Positions 4,907-12,903 of a stretch of DNA of 20,748 nt are shown in pieces. Each line of letters starts with the position of its first letter. The stretch's first letter is position 1. This stretch comes from BS750m-G62 sp964577175 (GTDB lineage Bacteria; Planctomycetota; Phycisphaerae; FEN-1346): the NCBI GenBank assembly GCA_964577175.1, contig CAZNYC010000073.1, positions 1 to 20,748 on the forward strand. Reading direction: 5' to 3'. The position numbers and the translations under genes are program-made. The notes beneath the pieces are model-generated. The model did no database searches. It was not told the origin of the DNA and saw nothing but the letters and a program-made list of their open reading frames with translations.

Positions 4907-7900
4907 TCACCAGTCGCCGCCCTTCAGCCAATCGCCGAGATGCTTCAGCGCCTCGCGTTTGATGGCCTCGGCGGCCAGTTCGCCCACCCGTTTCGCCAGC
5001 GCCCGGTTGTCGATCTGCGGGTCGTCGATGGTGCCCTCGAGCGGCACGGCGAGGACCACGTCCTCCAGGTACGGCATGGCGCGCCGGGACACCTTGTACC
5101 GCTCCATCAGCGCCCGGGTGACCGGCACGCCCACGGTCACGTTCATCTGCTTGTCCAGCCCGATGCGGCCGCCGAACGCCAGGCTCACCGTTTCGGTATA
5201 TTTCAGACGGTGCTCGGGGATGCGGAACGCGCCGTCGCGGAGGGTCACCGCCACGGGCCCGAGCGTCTGGGTGACGGTCTTCTCCTCGGCGCCGCCGAGA
5301 CGGACGAGCCGGCCGATCGGCCCCATCAGTTCCGTCTGGAACTCATCGATATGATAGCGGAGGTCGGCCTCGGCCTTTTCGGCGGCCCCCTCGTCCAGGG
5401 GCAGGTCCAGCCGGCGCACGTCCAGCGTCAGCCGGCCGCTCGCCTGCACGCTCGCCGCCAGCACCGGGCTGGCGTACCGGACGTACTCGCGGATTTCCTC
5501 GCCGGCCAGGGGCAGGTCCTCGACGACACGCGTCTCCTCGTCCACGCGGAGACGGGGCTGCGGGCCGCGCAGGTCCAGCCGGCCCGGCAGCGTGACGCTG
5601 CCGCCCGCCACGGCCAGCCGGCTGGGCTGGTCGGGGTCCGGCGAGAGGTCGAGCACGCCGTCGGCCAGCCGCCACCGCACGGTCCCCTCGCCGCCCGTCA
5701 GCGTGGCGTAGGTGAAGCGGTTGACCTGGAGTTCGCCCTCGCCCGCCATGGCCGCCAGCCGCACGTGCCACGGCCCCTCGGCCGGCAGCGGACCGGCCAG
5801 GCGGGCCTTGGCGCGGTACGGGCCGGCCATTCCGACGGTCTCGGGCAGGGCGTCGCCGAGGATCTGTCGGACCCGGCCGGCGTCGAACGCGAGGTCGCAC
5901 GTGGCCTCGATATGCGGCGGGGGCTCGGGCGGGCGCTCGGGCGGACGCGGCGACTCGGCGGCCGGCCCGCCGCCCGCCGCAGCCGCCGCCGGCGCAGGCG
6001 ACCCCGCCGCCGGCGCGGCGCCGCCTTCGGGGGATGCCTCGGCAGCCTTGCCCGGCTCCACCGCCACCCGCCACGACCCCTGCACCGTGACGGCGCTCAT
6101 GTCGGTGGCGGCGACCTCCCACCGCTTCGTCTCGTTGACGTAGGCGAACGCGATGGGCAGCCGGGCCTCGGCCTCGCGGACGGTGCGGTCCCCCTCGGCC
6201 AGGTGGACCTCGAGTTCCGAGAGGGCCAGCGTCCCCGACCCGCCCAGGCCGGTCGGGTCGCTACGGACCTCGCCGGTGAACTCCGCGTGGCCGGCGAGAC
6301 GGTCCTCCTCCGCAAGGAGCCCGAACGGGCGGAGGACCTGGGCGAAGTCTGCCAGGACGATCGACGCCCCGACCTGCCCGTCCGCATGGGGATGCGGCGA
6401 GGCGCGCGACGGCAGCCGGACCGTCCCGGACACCTCCGCCCTCAGGCCGGGCCCCGTCAGGCGGGCCCGCGGGATGCGGATCTCGCCCGCCTCGCCCATC
6501 GAGGCCGTCACCGCTGCCCGCACGTCCGTCAGCGCGACGTGGGGCCGCGGCGGCTCGCCTTGGCCGGGCACCACCAGGTCCGTCAGGACGAGGTCCGTCT
6601 CCAGGTTCCGGTCCCGGGCCGCATAGGACGCCTTCAGGTGCCACATGCCCTCCAGGGTGCGCGGCTCAGCACCCAGGAGACGGGCGGACATATGGGCCAC
6701 GGGCTGGATCGTCCCGTCGCCCTCGGCGGTGGCGTCCCAGGCCCATCCGTCGGCCGCCGGCCGGCCGGCGGCGGTCCCCTCGAGCGTGCCGGCCACCGTG
6801 GCGAGCGACCACTCGGTCACGTCGAAAGCGAGCACCTTGCCTCCCTCGCCTCGGTCCAGCGTGCCGACCGCCGACACCCGGAGCAACGGGTCGGTGTACC
6901 GCCGGCCGTCGTCCCACGCCAGGTCCAGTTGCTCGCCGCGAACCGACAGGTTCACTTTCGTCGGGGCGTCGCTGACGGGAGTGACGGCCAGGGTGGCCTT
7001 GACGTCGCCGGCGGCGGTCATGTCCGCCGGCAGGAGGCCGAGGGGGCGGAGCGTCGCCGCCAGCGCCGGCAGGTTCGCCGTCGCCGTCGCCGCCCCGTCG
7101 ATGCGCGTCGCCGGACCGCGAAAGACCACCGTCGTGAGCCCGGTCACCTCGAGCGTGGCGCCGGGCGTCGTGAGGGCGAAGGTGTTGACGGTGAGGGCCT
7201 CGGCGGACCCGCGGGCCACGTCCGCCTCGAGGGTGCCTTCGTCCAGGCGGAACGGCTCGCCGCCCTCCGTCTCGGGCGCCAGGTGGACGCCGGCGACGGC
7301 GGCGTCGGCCTGGAGCGCCATCCCCGCACCCGGCGTGCCGCCCACTTCCGCCGACAGGGTCCACGTGCCTTCGGCGCCGGGTCCGCCCGCACCGGCCGCG
7401 CGCCGGCAGAAGGCCCGCAGTCGCGTGACCACGGCCGAGGTGTCCGGCCGGGCCCGGCGGTGCATTTGGTCGAGGAAGACGGCCGCCACGCCGGCGGCGT
7501 TGGCCACCGACCCCTTGCCGGTGGCGCGGCCGGCCATCTGCCACGTCTCGCCGGCCCGGCGGGCGGTGCCCGCGGCCGTCCCGGAGGCCGTCTCGGCATC
7601 CAGCGTCGCCTCGTCCAGCCGGACGACGGCGAGGCGCCGGCGGGCGTCGAACTCCAGGACGGTCTCGGCCGAGACGGTGGCCCGCGGGTCGCTCAGCCGG
7701 GCCTTCCCGGGCAGGTCCACGCGCAGGTCCAGGAGGGCGAGGCGGCCGGCGGCCGTCACGTGCCCCGCCAGGTTTCGCCCGGTCTCCAGGTGGATCGACG
7801 CGGTGCCCGCCCCGCCGTACCCGCCGAGGTCGACGAAACGGCCGGCCTCCTCGGTGACGCGGGCCAGGTTGATGTCGGCGCCGACGACGAGGTGACTGAG

Positions 7901-10096
7901 CCGGCCCTGCGCCTCCATCGCCCCGAACGCGCCCGACAGGACGAACGATTCGACGGCCAGGCTGTCGGCGAGGGCGAGCCAGTCGTCCGGCCCGGCCGAC
8001 GACGGCGCCTGGGCCGGCGCCGCGGGCGGCGGGGCCTGCTCATCGCCGCCGGCGGGCGGCGCGCCGGCGTGCGCGCGGACCAGGACCGTATCCAGGTGCA
8101 GCGGCGAGAGGGTCAGCAGGTTGCCCTGCTGCCGGCCCTTCAGGTCCTGGAGACTCGCCAGCAGCCGGACCCGCGACGCCACCTCCGTGCTGAGGGCCTC
8201 GACGGTGGCCTCGAACGTACCGTCCTCCACCTCCAGCCCCTCGTGCAGGCCGATCGTGTGCCGGAGCATGCCGGCCAGGCGGGCCAGGTTGAGCGCGATC
8301 TCGGCCGACCCCTTGCCGGTGGGCGGCACGCGGGCGGCGCCCAGGCCGAACGTGCCCGACGCCCGGGCCGTCGCGACCGGCGAGGTCAGTTCCAGCGAGC
8401 CGACGGTCACCGCCCCGCGTTCGTAGGTGGCCTCCGCATCGAGATCGACCGTCCCGACGTACGGCCGGTCCGGCGCGAGCGCCTCGCCGGTCACCTCCAG
8501 GCCCTCGGCGGCCAGGTCGACCTTGGCGATGACCAGCGCCTCGCGGGTGCGGGCGAGGCTGACCTTGCCGCTGAGCGTCCCACCCACGCGGAAGTCCTTG
8601 CCGGGCGCGCCGGCGTCGGCGTCCCACCCCACGGGATCCCGCATCGCCTCGGCGGCGGCGCGGGCGGCCGTCACGGGGGGCGCGAGCGGCAAATCCGTGC
8701 ACGTGACGACGGCCTCGACGCCGACGCGGTCGGCCCCCTGCCAGTCGGCCACGAGGCCGGTCAGCCGGCCCTCGACCGTGCAGGTGCCCTCCTGTTTGCC
8801 GTGCACGACCCGCAGCCGCACGTCGAAGGCGTGCCGGCCCTCCTCGGCCTGAAGGCCGGCCTCCGGCACGTCCAGTCGGCTGCCGCCGGCGTGCACCACG
8901 AGGCCGTCCACGTCGACGGATTCCGGCACGACGGGGGCGGGGCCGGGTTCGGCGGGGGCCGGCGGGGGCGGCGGTTCCGGCGGCGGGGGCGGCGGTTCCT
9001 CCGGGACCTCGGGCGGCACGCCGGGTTCGGGCGGGACCGCCGGCGGCGCCTCGGCCGGCGCCCGCGCCGCCAGCGACGACTCCAGCGCATCGACCCACAC
9101 CTCCGCCTCCTCCACCGCCACGGGCCCGAGTTGGCGAGGCGAGAGCGCCAGGCCCAGCAGCCCGCTCTCCAACCGCACCCGCCGCACGCGGGCCAGCCGC
9201 ACGTCGTCCGGCGAACGGACGTCGAGACCGGTCACCGTCTGGCTGCCGAACCATGAGAGCGACCAGTCCGCCGCCGTCACCCGGACGCCGTAGCGCCGGC
9301 CGGCCTCCGACAGGACGTACCGGCGGATGGGGCCGAGCGAGAGGATTTGCGGCAGGAAGATGACGAGGAGGAGAAGGACGGCGACGACGGCGGCGGCCAC
9401 CCACCGGCCCCAGTGGCGGCGCGGGCGGCCGGGCGCGGCGGCGGGGGGTTCGCCGGCCGGCCCTTCCGGTGGGCCGGAGGCCTCGGCGGTTGACGAGGGC
9501 CCCTCGCTGCCGCGACGGGATCCATCGTGCGCGGCGTCGGCACCGGCCTTCGTGTCTTGAGCCGCCCGCGAGTCCCCCTCTGCCGTTCGAGCCGACGCCG
9601 CCGCCTTCGTCTTTCGAGCCGGCCGCGGCGCCTTCGTCTTTCGAGCCGGCCGCGGCGCCTTCGTCTTTCGAGCCGGCCGCGGGAGCGGCCGGTCATCCCC
9701 ATCCGCCGTGGCCTCCGATTCTGCCGTGGTCTCCGGCCCCGCGGCGGGGCGTTTCTTCCTGCGTTTCTTGTGCGGCCCGGGCCAGGGCGTCATCGGCCGG
9801 GCGGGGAGAGCCCGCCGGCGGGGGCGACGGGGCGGCGGCGCCGCTGCGGCCGGCGGCGCGACCTCCTCGGCCACCGGCAGGTCGTCCTCCTCGTCAACGA
9901 ACTCCGCCACCGGCAGATCGTCCTCCGCCTCGGACGGGTCGAGGGCGGGGCGGTCGCGCGTCAGGTCCTCCGCCTCGGGCAGGGCCTCGGCGTCCTCCGC
10001 CTCGTAGGCGTCAGGCGAGGCGGCCTCGTCCGGCGCCGCGGCGTCGGGGCGCTCGGGGACGTCGTCGGGGTCGGGTTGGGTGTGCGGGTCGGTCAT
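4907..10096 (-). CDS. Giant AsmA-like, single-pass envelope protein
   Basis: A 1729-residue protein of the AsmA/TamB-like type, whose members are thought to bridge the inner and outer membranes and help move phospholipids. Layout: a cytoplasmic tail of about 225 residues, acidic near the start and then basic with three PRPARKTKA repeats (about 138-165); one transmembrane helix near 232-252 (AVVAVLLLLVIFLPQIL); then a very long beta-rich periplasmic region. The segment just after the helix (GPIRRYVLSEAGRRYGVRV, then ADWSLSWFGS) is typical of AsmA N-termini. Proline-rich linkers near 345-390, 676-704 and 1350-1397 divide the periplasmic part. The C-terminus resembles the AsmA C-terminal region and ends in an amphipathic stretch. 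I prefer the ATG at 10096; an in-frame TTG at 10150 would add 18 residues. No Shine-Dalgarno site is visible. It is the last gene of a probable operon, 168 nt after its neighbour. Confidence 0.85.
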   Translation of the reverse strand: MTDPHTQPDPDDVPERPDAAAPDEAASPDAYEAEDAEALPEAEDLTRDRPALDPSEAEDDLPVAEFVDEEDDLPVAEEVAPPAAAAPPPRRPRRRALPARPMTPWPGPHKKRRKKRPAAGPETTAESEATADGDDRPLPRPARKTKAPRPARKTKAPRPARKTKAAASARTAEGDSRAAQDTKAGADAAHDGSRRGSEGPSSTAEASGPPEGPAGEPPAAAPGRPRRHWGRWVAAAVVAVLLLLVIFLPQILSLGPIRRYVLSEAGRRYGVRVTAADWSLSWFGSQTVTGLDVRSPDDVRLARVRRVRLESGLLGLALSPRQLGPVAVEEAEVWVDALESSLAARAPAEAPPAVPPEPGVPPEVPEEPPPPPPEPPPPPAPAEPGPAPVVPESVDVDGLVVHAGGSRLDVPEAGLQAEEGRHAFDVRLRVVHGKQEGTCTVEGRLTGLVADWQGADRVGVEAVVTCTDLPLAPPVTAARAAAEAMRDPVGWDADAGAPGKDFRVGGTLSGKVSLARTREALVIAKVDLAAEGLEVTGEALAPDRPYVGTVDLDAEATYERGAVTVGSLELTSPVATARASGTFGLGAARVPPTGKGSAEIALNLARLAGMLRHTIGLHEGLEVEDGTFEATVEALSTEVASRVRLLASLQDLKGRQQGNLLTLSPLHLDTVLVRAHAGAPPAGGDEQAPPPAAPAQAPSSAGPDDWLALADSLAVESFVLSGAFGAMEAQGRLSHLVVGADINLARVTEEAGRFVDLGGYGGAGTASIHLETGRNLAGHVTAAGRLALLDLRVDLPGKARLSDPRATVSAETVLEFDARRRLAVVRLDEATLDAETASGTAAGTARRAGETWQMAGRATGKGSVANAAGVAAVFLDQMHRRARPDTSAVVTRLRAFCRRAAGAGGPGAEGTWTLSAEVGGTPGAGMALQADAAVAGVHLAPETEGGEPFRLDEGTLEADVARGSAEALTVNTFALTTPGATLEVTGLTTVVFRGPATRIDGAATATANLPALAATLRPLGLLPADMTAAGDVKATLAVTPVSDAPTKVNLSVRGEQLDLAWDDGRRYTDPLLRVSAVGTLDRGEGGKVLAFDVTEWSLATVAGTLEGTAAGRPAADGWAWDATAEGDGTIQPVAHMSARLLGAEPRTLEGMWHLKASYAARDRNLETDLVLTDLVVPGQGEPPRPHVALTDVRAAVTASMGEAGEIRIPRARLTGPGLRAEVSGTVRLPSRASPHPHADGQVGASIVLADFAQVLRPFGLLAEEDRLAGHAEFTGEVRSDPTGLGGSGTLALSELEVHLAEGDRTVREAEARLPIAFAYVNETKRWEVAATDMSAVTVQGSWRVAVEPGKAAEASPEGGAAPAAGSPAPAAAAAGGGPAAESPRPPERPPEPPPHIEATCDLAFDAGRVRQILGDALPETVGMAGPYRAKARLAGPLPAEGPWHVRLAAMAGEGELQVNRFTYATLTGGEGTVRWRLADGVLDLSPDPDQPSRLAVAGGSVTLPGRLDLRGPQPRLRVDEETRVVEDLPLAGEEIREYVRYASPVLAASVQASGRLTLDVRRLDLPLDEGAAEKAEADLRYHIDEFQTELMGPIGRLVRLGGAEEKTVTQTLGPVAVTLRDGAFRIPEHRLKYTETVSLAFGGRIGLDKQMNVTVGVPVTRALMERYKVSRRAMPYLEDVVLAVPLEGTIDDPQIDNRALAKRVGELAAEAIKREALKHLGDWLKGGDW
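9603..9683 (-). repeat. 27-bp in-frame tandem repeat, basic PRPARKTKA units
   Basis: Three 27-bp copies in tandem (9603-9629, 9630-9656, 9657-9683), identical except for the last base of the third. They encode a nine-residue Pro/Arg/Lys/Ala unit in the cytoplasmic tail of the AsmA-like protein. Identity at third codon positions shows recent expansion. Confidence 0.9.
9673..9692. repeat. Perfect hairpin inside coding sequence, shared with 126-145
   Basis: The 8-bp stem CCGGCCGC / GCGGCCGG closes a GGGA loop. It overlaps the last 27-bp repeat and lies within the N-terminal tail codons of the AsmA-like gene. The mate at the left edge has the same stem and a GGAA loop. Confidence 0.75.
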
Positions 10097-10203
10097 GGGG
10101 TTGGCATTCGTTTGGCGCTTCGGCGCGCTCCCCTTCGGGTCGCGGCTCAACGGGCTTGTTGCACGAACGTGCCCCGTCGCGGCGGAGGCTGCAACGCGAA
10201 CGC

Positions 10204-10231
10204 GTGCGTGGCGGGTGCGGAGACCCGCCGC
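10204..10231. repeat. Hairpin family D, inverted copy
   Basis: An 11-bp stem including one G-T wobble pair, with loop GCGGAG. Its reverse complement aligns without gaps over 28 nt with 4311-4338, differing at five positions; two of these form a compensatory change (T-A pair to C-G pair). It lies in the 168-nt gap between the last two genes of the minus-strand operon, where it might act on the messenger RNA. Confidence 0.7.
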
Positions 10232-10264
10232 GCCACCTCGCCGGTTGAAAGCCCTCCTCAGGCG

Positions 10265-11503
10265 TCAACCCGCCGTGCCGCCGGTGGGACCGGGAATCTT
10301 CGTGCCGGGCGCCACGCGCTTCATGGACACATTATCGAAGTAGTACGTGCCCGGGGGCCAGTAGGCGTAGATCTTGAGGACCACGTACTCGACGGGGGCC
10401 TGCGTGTCGGTCGGGATCTCGACGATCCGCACGCCGCGCTTCCACTTGCCGGCCCCCTCGACGCACCGCAGCGCGAGGTAGGCGTCGTAGACGACGCGTT
10501 TACGGCCGGCCACCTCCGCCCACCCGCGGATGAAGAGTTTCGGGAAGAAGAAGTCCGTGCTCTTGCCCTTGTAGCGGATGGAAACCTTGTACGCCCGGCC
10601 GGGCGTGACGGGAATCGGCTCGGAGTCATATTTCACGCCGTAGATGCCGGCGACGGTGTCGTACTTGGGCCCCCTGGTGGGCGTCGGGTCGGGCGCCTCC
10701 TCGGCCGAGGCGCCCTCGCCGTGTTTCCTGCGCCAGGCCACCCACTCGTCGTGGTAGACGTCGGTGTTGATCTTGAGGCACTTGCCGCTGACGCCCCCCG
10801 GGGACCAGAACGTCGTAAGGCCGTCGATGCGGTCCCACCCCGCCGGGCTCGTCGCCCCCTTCTCGAACCCGCCGTTCGGCACGAGTTCCGGGCCGACGGT
10901 GGGGACCTTGGCGTCGGCCTCGGGCGTGGCCTCGGCGACGGGTGTCTTCTTGCGGCCGGTCAGGTCGCGGAGGATCTCGTCCTGGACGGGATTGATGAGT
11001 TGCGGCTGGGCGGCCCGGCGGGTTTCCTTGACGGTCAGGCCGTCCGGGTCGCTCGCGAGGTTCATCCCGCGGAAGTGCATGACGAGGCCCTGGCCGGCGG
11101 GCTCGACGCGGCCCCACAGGCCGATCTTTGCCGCCAGGCGGTCCTTGAGGACGGCGGCGACCTCGGCGGGGGACGTCTCGAGCGTCGGCATCTCGGTCCC
11201 CGTCATCGCGTCGCGGAGGCTCAAGGGATCGACGACGACCAGTTTCAGCCGCTTGGCCCGCAGGCGGAGGCGGTCGGCGAACGTCCGCCCCGCCTTGCCG
11301 CCGTCGGAGGAGGTGAACGGGAAGATGACGACGACGGTCGGCGCCTCGACGGCGGGGAGGCGGGCAGGCAGCAGGCCCACGAGGATCGCCGCCGCCAGCA
11401 GCCGCACGCCCACCCGGCGGGTGACGGCCTCGTGGCGTGGCGGCCCGGGCGGGCCACCACGCGGGACGCCGGGTCGTCGTGCCAGCCTCACCGTGCCGCG
11501 CAT
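10265..11503 (-). CDS. Secreted TolB/FlgO-like protein with C-terminal jelly-roll domain
   Basis: A 412-residue exported protein. After a long basic N-region, a hydrophobic stretch at about 33-47 (VRLLAAAILVGLLPARLPA) acts as signal peptide or anchor. Residues 53-170 begin with TVVVIFPFTSSDGGKAGRTF and resemble the small alpha/beta domain found in TolB N-termini, FlgO and CsgG-like proteins. From about 205 (LVPNGGFEKG) to 395 (YYFDNVSMKR) lies a galactose-binding-like jelly roll of the CBM4/9 type, which often binds carbohydrate. The order suggests a periplasmic or surface-facing protein; the ligand is unknown. The ATG at 11503 follows a weak GGGAAGAA site. A GTG nearer the hydrophobic stretch would give a more usual signal peptide. 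The upstream gene ends only 32 nt away, so the two are almost certainly cotranscribed. Family placement is by sequence impression and moderately sure. Confidence 0.8.
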   Translation of the reverse strand: MRGTVRLARRPGVPRGGPPGPPRHEAVTRRVGVRLLAAAILVGLLPARLPAVEAPTVVVIFPFTSSDGGKAGRTFADRLRLRAKRLKLVVVDPLSLRDAMTGTEMPTLETSPAEVAAVLKDRLAAKIGLWGRVEPAGQGLVMHFRGMNLASDPDGLTVKETRRAAQPQLINPVQDEILRDLTGRKKTPVAEATPEADAKVPTVGPELVPNGGFEKGATSPAGWDRIDGLTTFWSPGGVSGKCLKINTDVYHDEWVAWRRKHGEGASAEEAPDPTPTRGPKYDTVAGIYGVKYDSEPIPVTPGRAYKVSIRYKGKSTDFFFPKLFIRGWAEVAGRKRVVYDAYLALRCVEGAGKWKRGVRIVEIPTDTQAPVEYVVLKIYAYWPPGTYYFDNVSMKRVAPGTKIPGPTGGTAG

Positions 11504-11535
11504 GATCGGTTCTTCCCAGGGGGCGCGCGAAGGCG

Positions 11536-12549
11536 TCAGTCTTCTCCGCGTCGGCGGAGGTCGGCGGCCACGCCGCGGAGGCGGCGGATCATCGGGTCGG
11601 GCGGGTGCCGGGCCCCCTCGAACAGGATCTCGGACACCTCCGCCCAGTTCGTCACGACGTGAACCGCGTCGGGCAGGGCCGCCAGGTCCGACGCCAGGTC
11701 CTCGAAATCCTCCGGGTCGTCGTCGGACCAGTCGACGGGCAGGATGAGGATGCTCGTCAGGCCGCGCTCGGCGTAGGCCCGGGCGTCGGAAATCTTATCG
11801 CCGATGCCCACATTCAGGTTCTTATATGTCTTGGCGAGCCCCGCCAGTTGCCGGGCCTTGTACGGGCCGCTGCCCTCGATCAGGCCGCCCAGCGTGCTCG
11901 TCAGCACCGGCCCCAGGGGATACCCGTGCCGGTCGAGCCAGTCCTTGCTCGTCGGGCCGAGGAAATCCGGCCGGTGCGTCAGGTAGAGGATGGTGTGCTT
12001 GCGGGCCAGGCGCGCCACGACCACCTTCGACCCCGGCATCGGCTTCGGCCCCGCCCCGAGCAACACCCGGTGGAAGCCGGACGCCACGAGCGTCTTGTCG
12101 AGGTCCACGACGGCGATGGGCGTCTCGGCCTTGCGGACGGCCACCAGCAGCCGCGTGGGCGGCACGTGGTCGTCCTCGTCCTCGGGCTGATCGACCGGTT
12201 TGACGCGGACGCGGATGCGGTAATTGCCGGGTTCCTCGGGCGCGGTCCAGCGGGTGAGCACGTCGCCGTCGGCGTTGCTCGTGACCTGGTCGATGCGGCG
12301 TTGGTCCAGGTGGAACTGGAGGCGGACGCCCTCGACGCCCTCCAGCCGGAACCCGCCGCGGAGGCTGGCGCGGAGGTCCACTTCCTCGCCCGGCGTGCAG
12401 AGGACGTCCTGGGCGAGCAGCACCCGGCCGAGTTCGTCGCGGACGCGGCGCAGCCAGTCGCCGAACCCCGCCCGGACGGGCCCCGCCGCCGCCAGGAGCA
12501 TCGCCCCGGCAACCAGGACGGCGGCGGATTGACGGATGGCACGTTTCAC
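11536..12549 (-). CDS. Secreted lipin/LNS2-like HAD phosphatase, likely acting on phosphatidate
   Basis: A 337-residue exported HAD-superfamily phosphatase. The signal peptide spans about 1-27 (MKRAIRQSAAVLVAGAMLL, cleaved after VRA). A beta-sandwich, Ig-like domain follows (about 45-140), then the HAD core. Motif I is D-L-D-K-T at 149-153, motif II is T191 in LYLTHRP, motif III is probably K231, and motif IV is G-D-K-I-S-D at 250-255. The run LYLTHRPDFLGPTSKDWLDR followed by HGYPLGPVLTS closely mirrors the LNS2 domain of eukaryotic lipins, which dephosphorylate phosphatidate to diacylglycerol. The bacterial App1/DUF2183 group is a close alternative. Lipid substrate is inference from this likeness and from the AsmA-like gene in the same operon. 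The start is supported by the signal peptide; no Shine-Dalgarno site is seen, and a promoter candidate lies directly upstream. It is the first gene of the operon. Confidence 0.85.
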   Translation of the reverse strand: MKRAIRQSAAVLVAGAMLLAAAGPVRAGFGDWLRRVRDELGRVLLAQDVLCTPGEEVDLRASLRGGFRLEGVEGVRLQFHLDQRRIDQVTSNADGDVLTRWTAPEEPGNYRIRVRVKPVDQPEDEDDHVPPTRLLVAVRKAETPIAVVDLDKTLVASGFHRVLLGAGPKPMPGSKVVVARLARKHTILYLTHRPDFLGPTSKDWLDRHGYPLGPVLTSTLGGLIEGSGPYKARQLAGLAKTYKNLNVGIGDKISDARAYAERGLTSILILPVDWSDDDPEDFEDLASDLAALPDAVHVVTNWAEVSEILFEGARHPPDPMIRRLRGVAADLRRRGED

Positions 12550-12555
12550 GGTTTC

Positions 12556-12584
12556 AGGCTACGCCCGCAGGGGCGGACGGTCAA
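12556..12584 (-). promoter_or_regulatory. Candidate promoter of the envelope operon, possibly leaderless
   Basis: On the minus strand TTGACC (12584-12579) and TAGCCT (12561-12556) are 17 nt apart. The -35 box matches at five of six positions, the -10 box only at three. Transcription would begin about 7 nt further on, which is the ATG itself at 12549, so the message would be leaderless. This fits the lack of a Shine-Dalgarno site. Confidence 0.35.
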
Positions 12585-12672
12585 CATCAAATCGGATTCA
12601 GGCGTTGACGCCTTCGCCGCCGCGCGGTAAGAATGCCCCAGCCGGGGGCGACGCCCGGTCGCGCCCGCCAAC

Positions 12673-12842
12673 GGTCATTTCGACCGAGCCCCGGCCCGGC
12701 CGGCCGGGACGGGGCGAGCGGAGTGCTGTACTCCGAGTGCCGCAGGGAATCTCGCTGTTGGGCCCAACGACGAGATCCCTCGACTCGCTTCGCTCGCTCG
12801 GGATGACATCGTAAGGTGCGGCCGGGGCTCGGCCGAAATAAC
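12673..12842. repeat. Palindromic element family C (170 nt) upstream of dnaE
   Basis: Imperfect 23-bp terminal inverted repeats (12673-12695 and 12820-12842, two mismatches) frame the element. In the centre, 12744-12780 is a near-perfect palindrome around the 12-bp perfect core GTTGGGCCCAAC (12757-12768). A small GAGT/ACTC hairpin is at 12721-12733. The part reading TCGCTTCGCTCGCTCGGGAT is typical of dispersed repeats often mis-translated as protein. Its plan (GTCAT..GAG near the ends, GAATCTCG inside) is like family B, but the sequence differs. It fills most of the space between the divergent operon and dnaE. Confidence 0.82.
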
Positions 12843-12903
12843 AAGGCGCAAGCACCCCCTGCCGCGAAAGCGCCGCGGCTCGGAACGAGAAGCGAGGTCT
12901 GCC

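Noticed and set aside
4745..9256. A 1503-codon open frame on the plus strand
   Set aside because: It is antisense to the AsmA-like gene. Its translation is Arg/Gly/His-rich with no domain or signal, as expected for a shadow frame in GC-rich DNA, whereas the minus frame has a membrane helix and family features.
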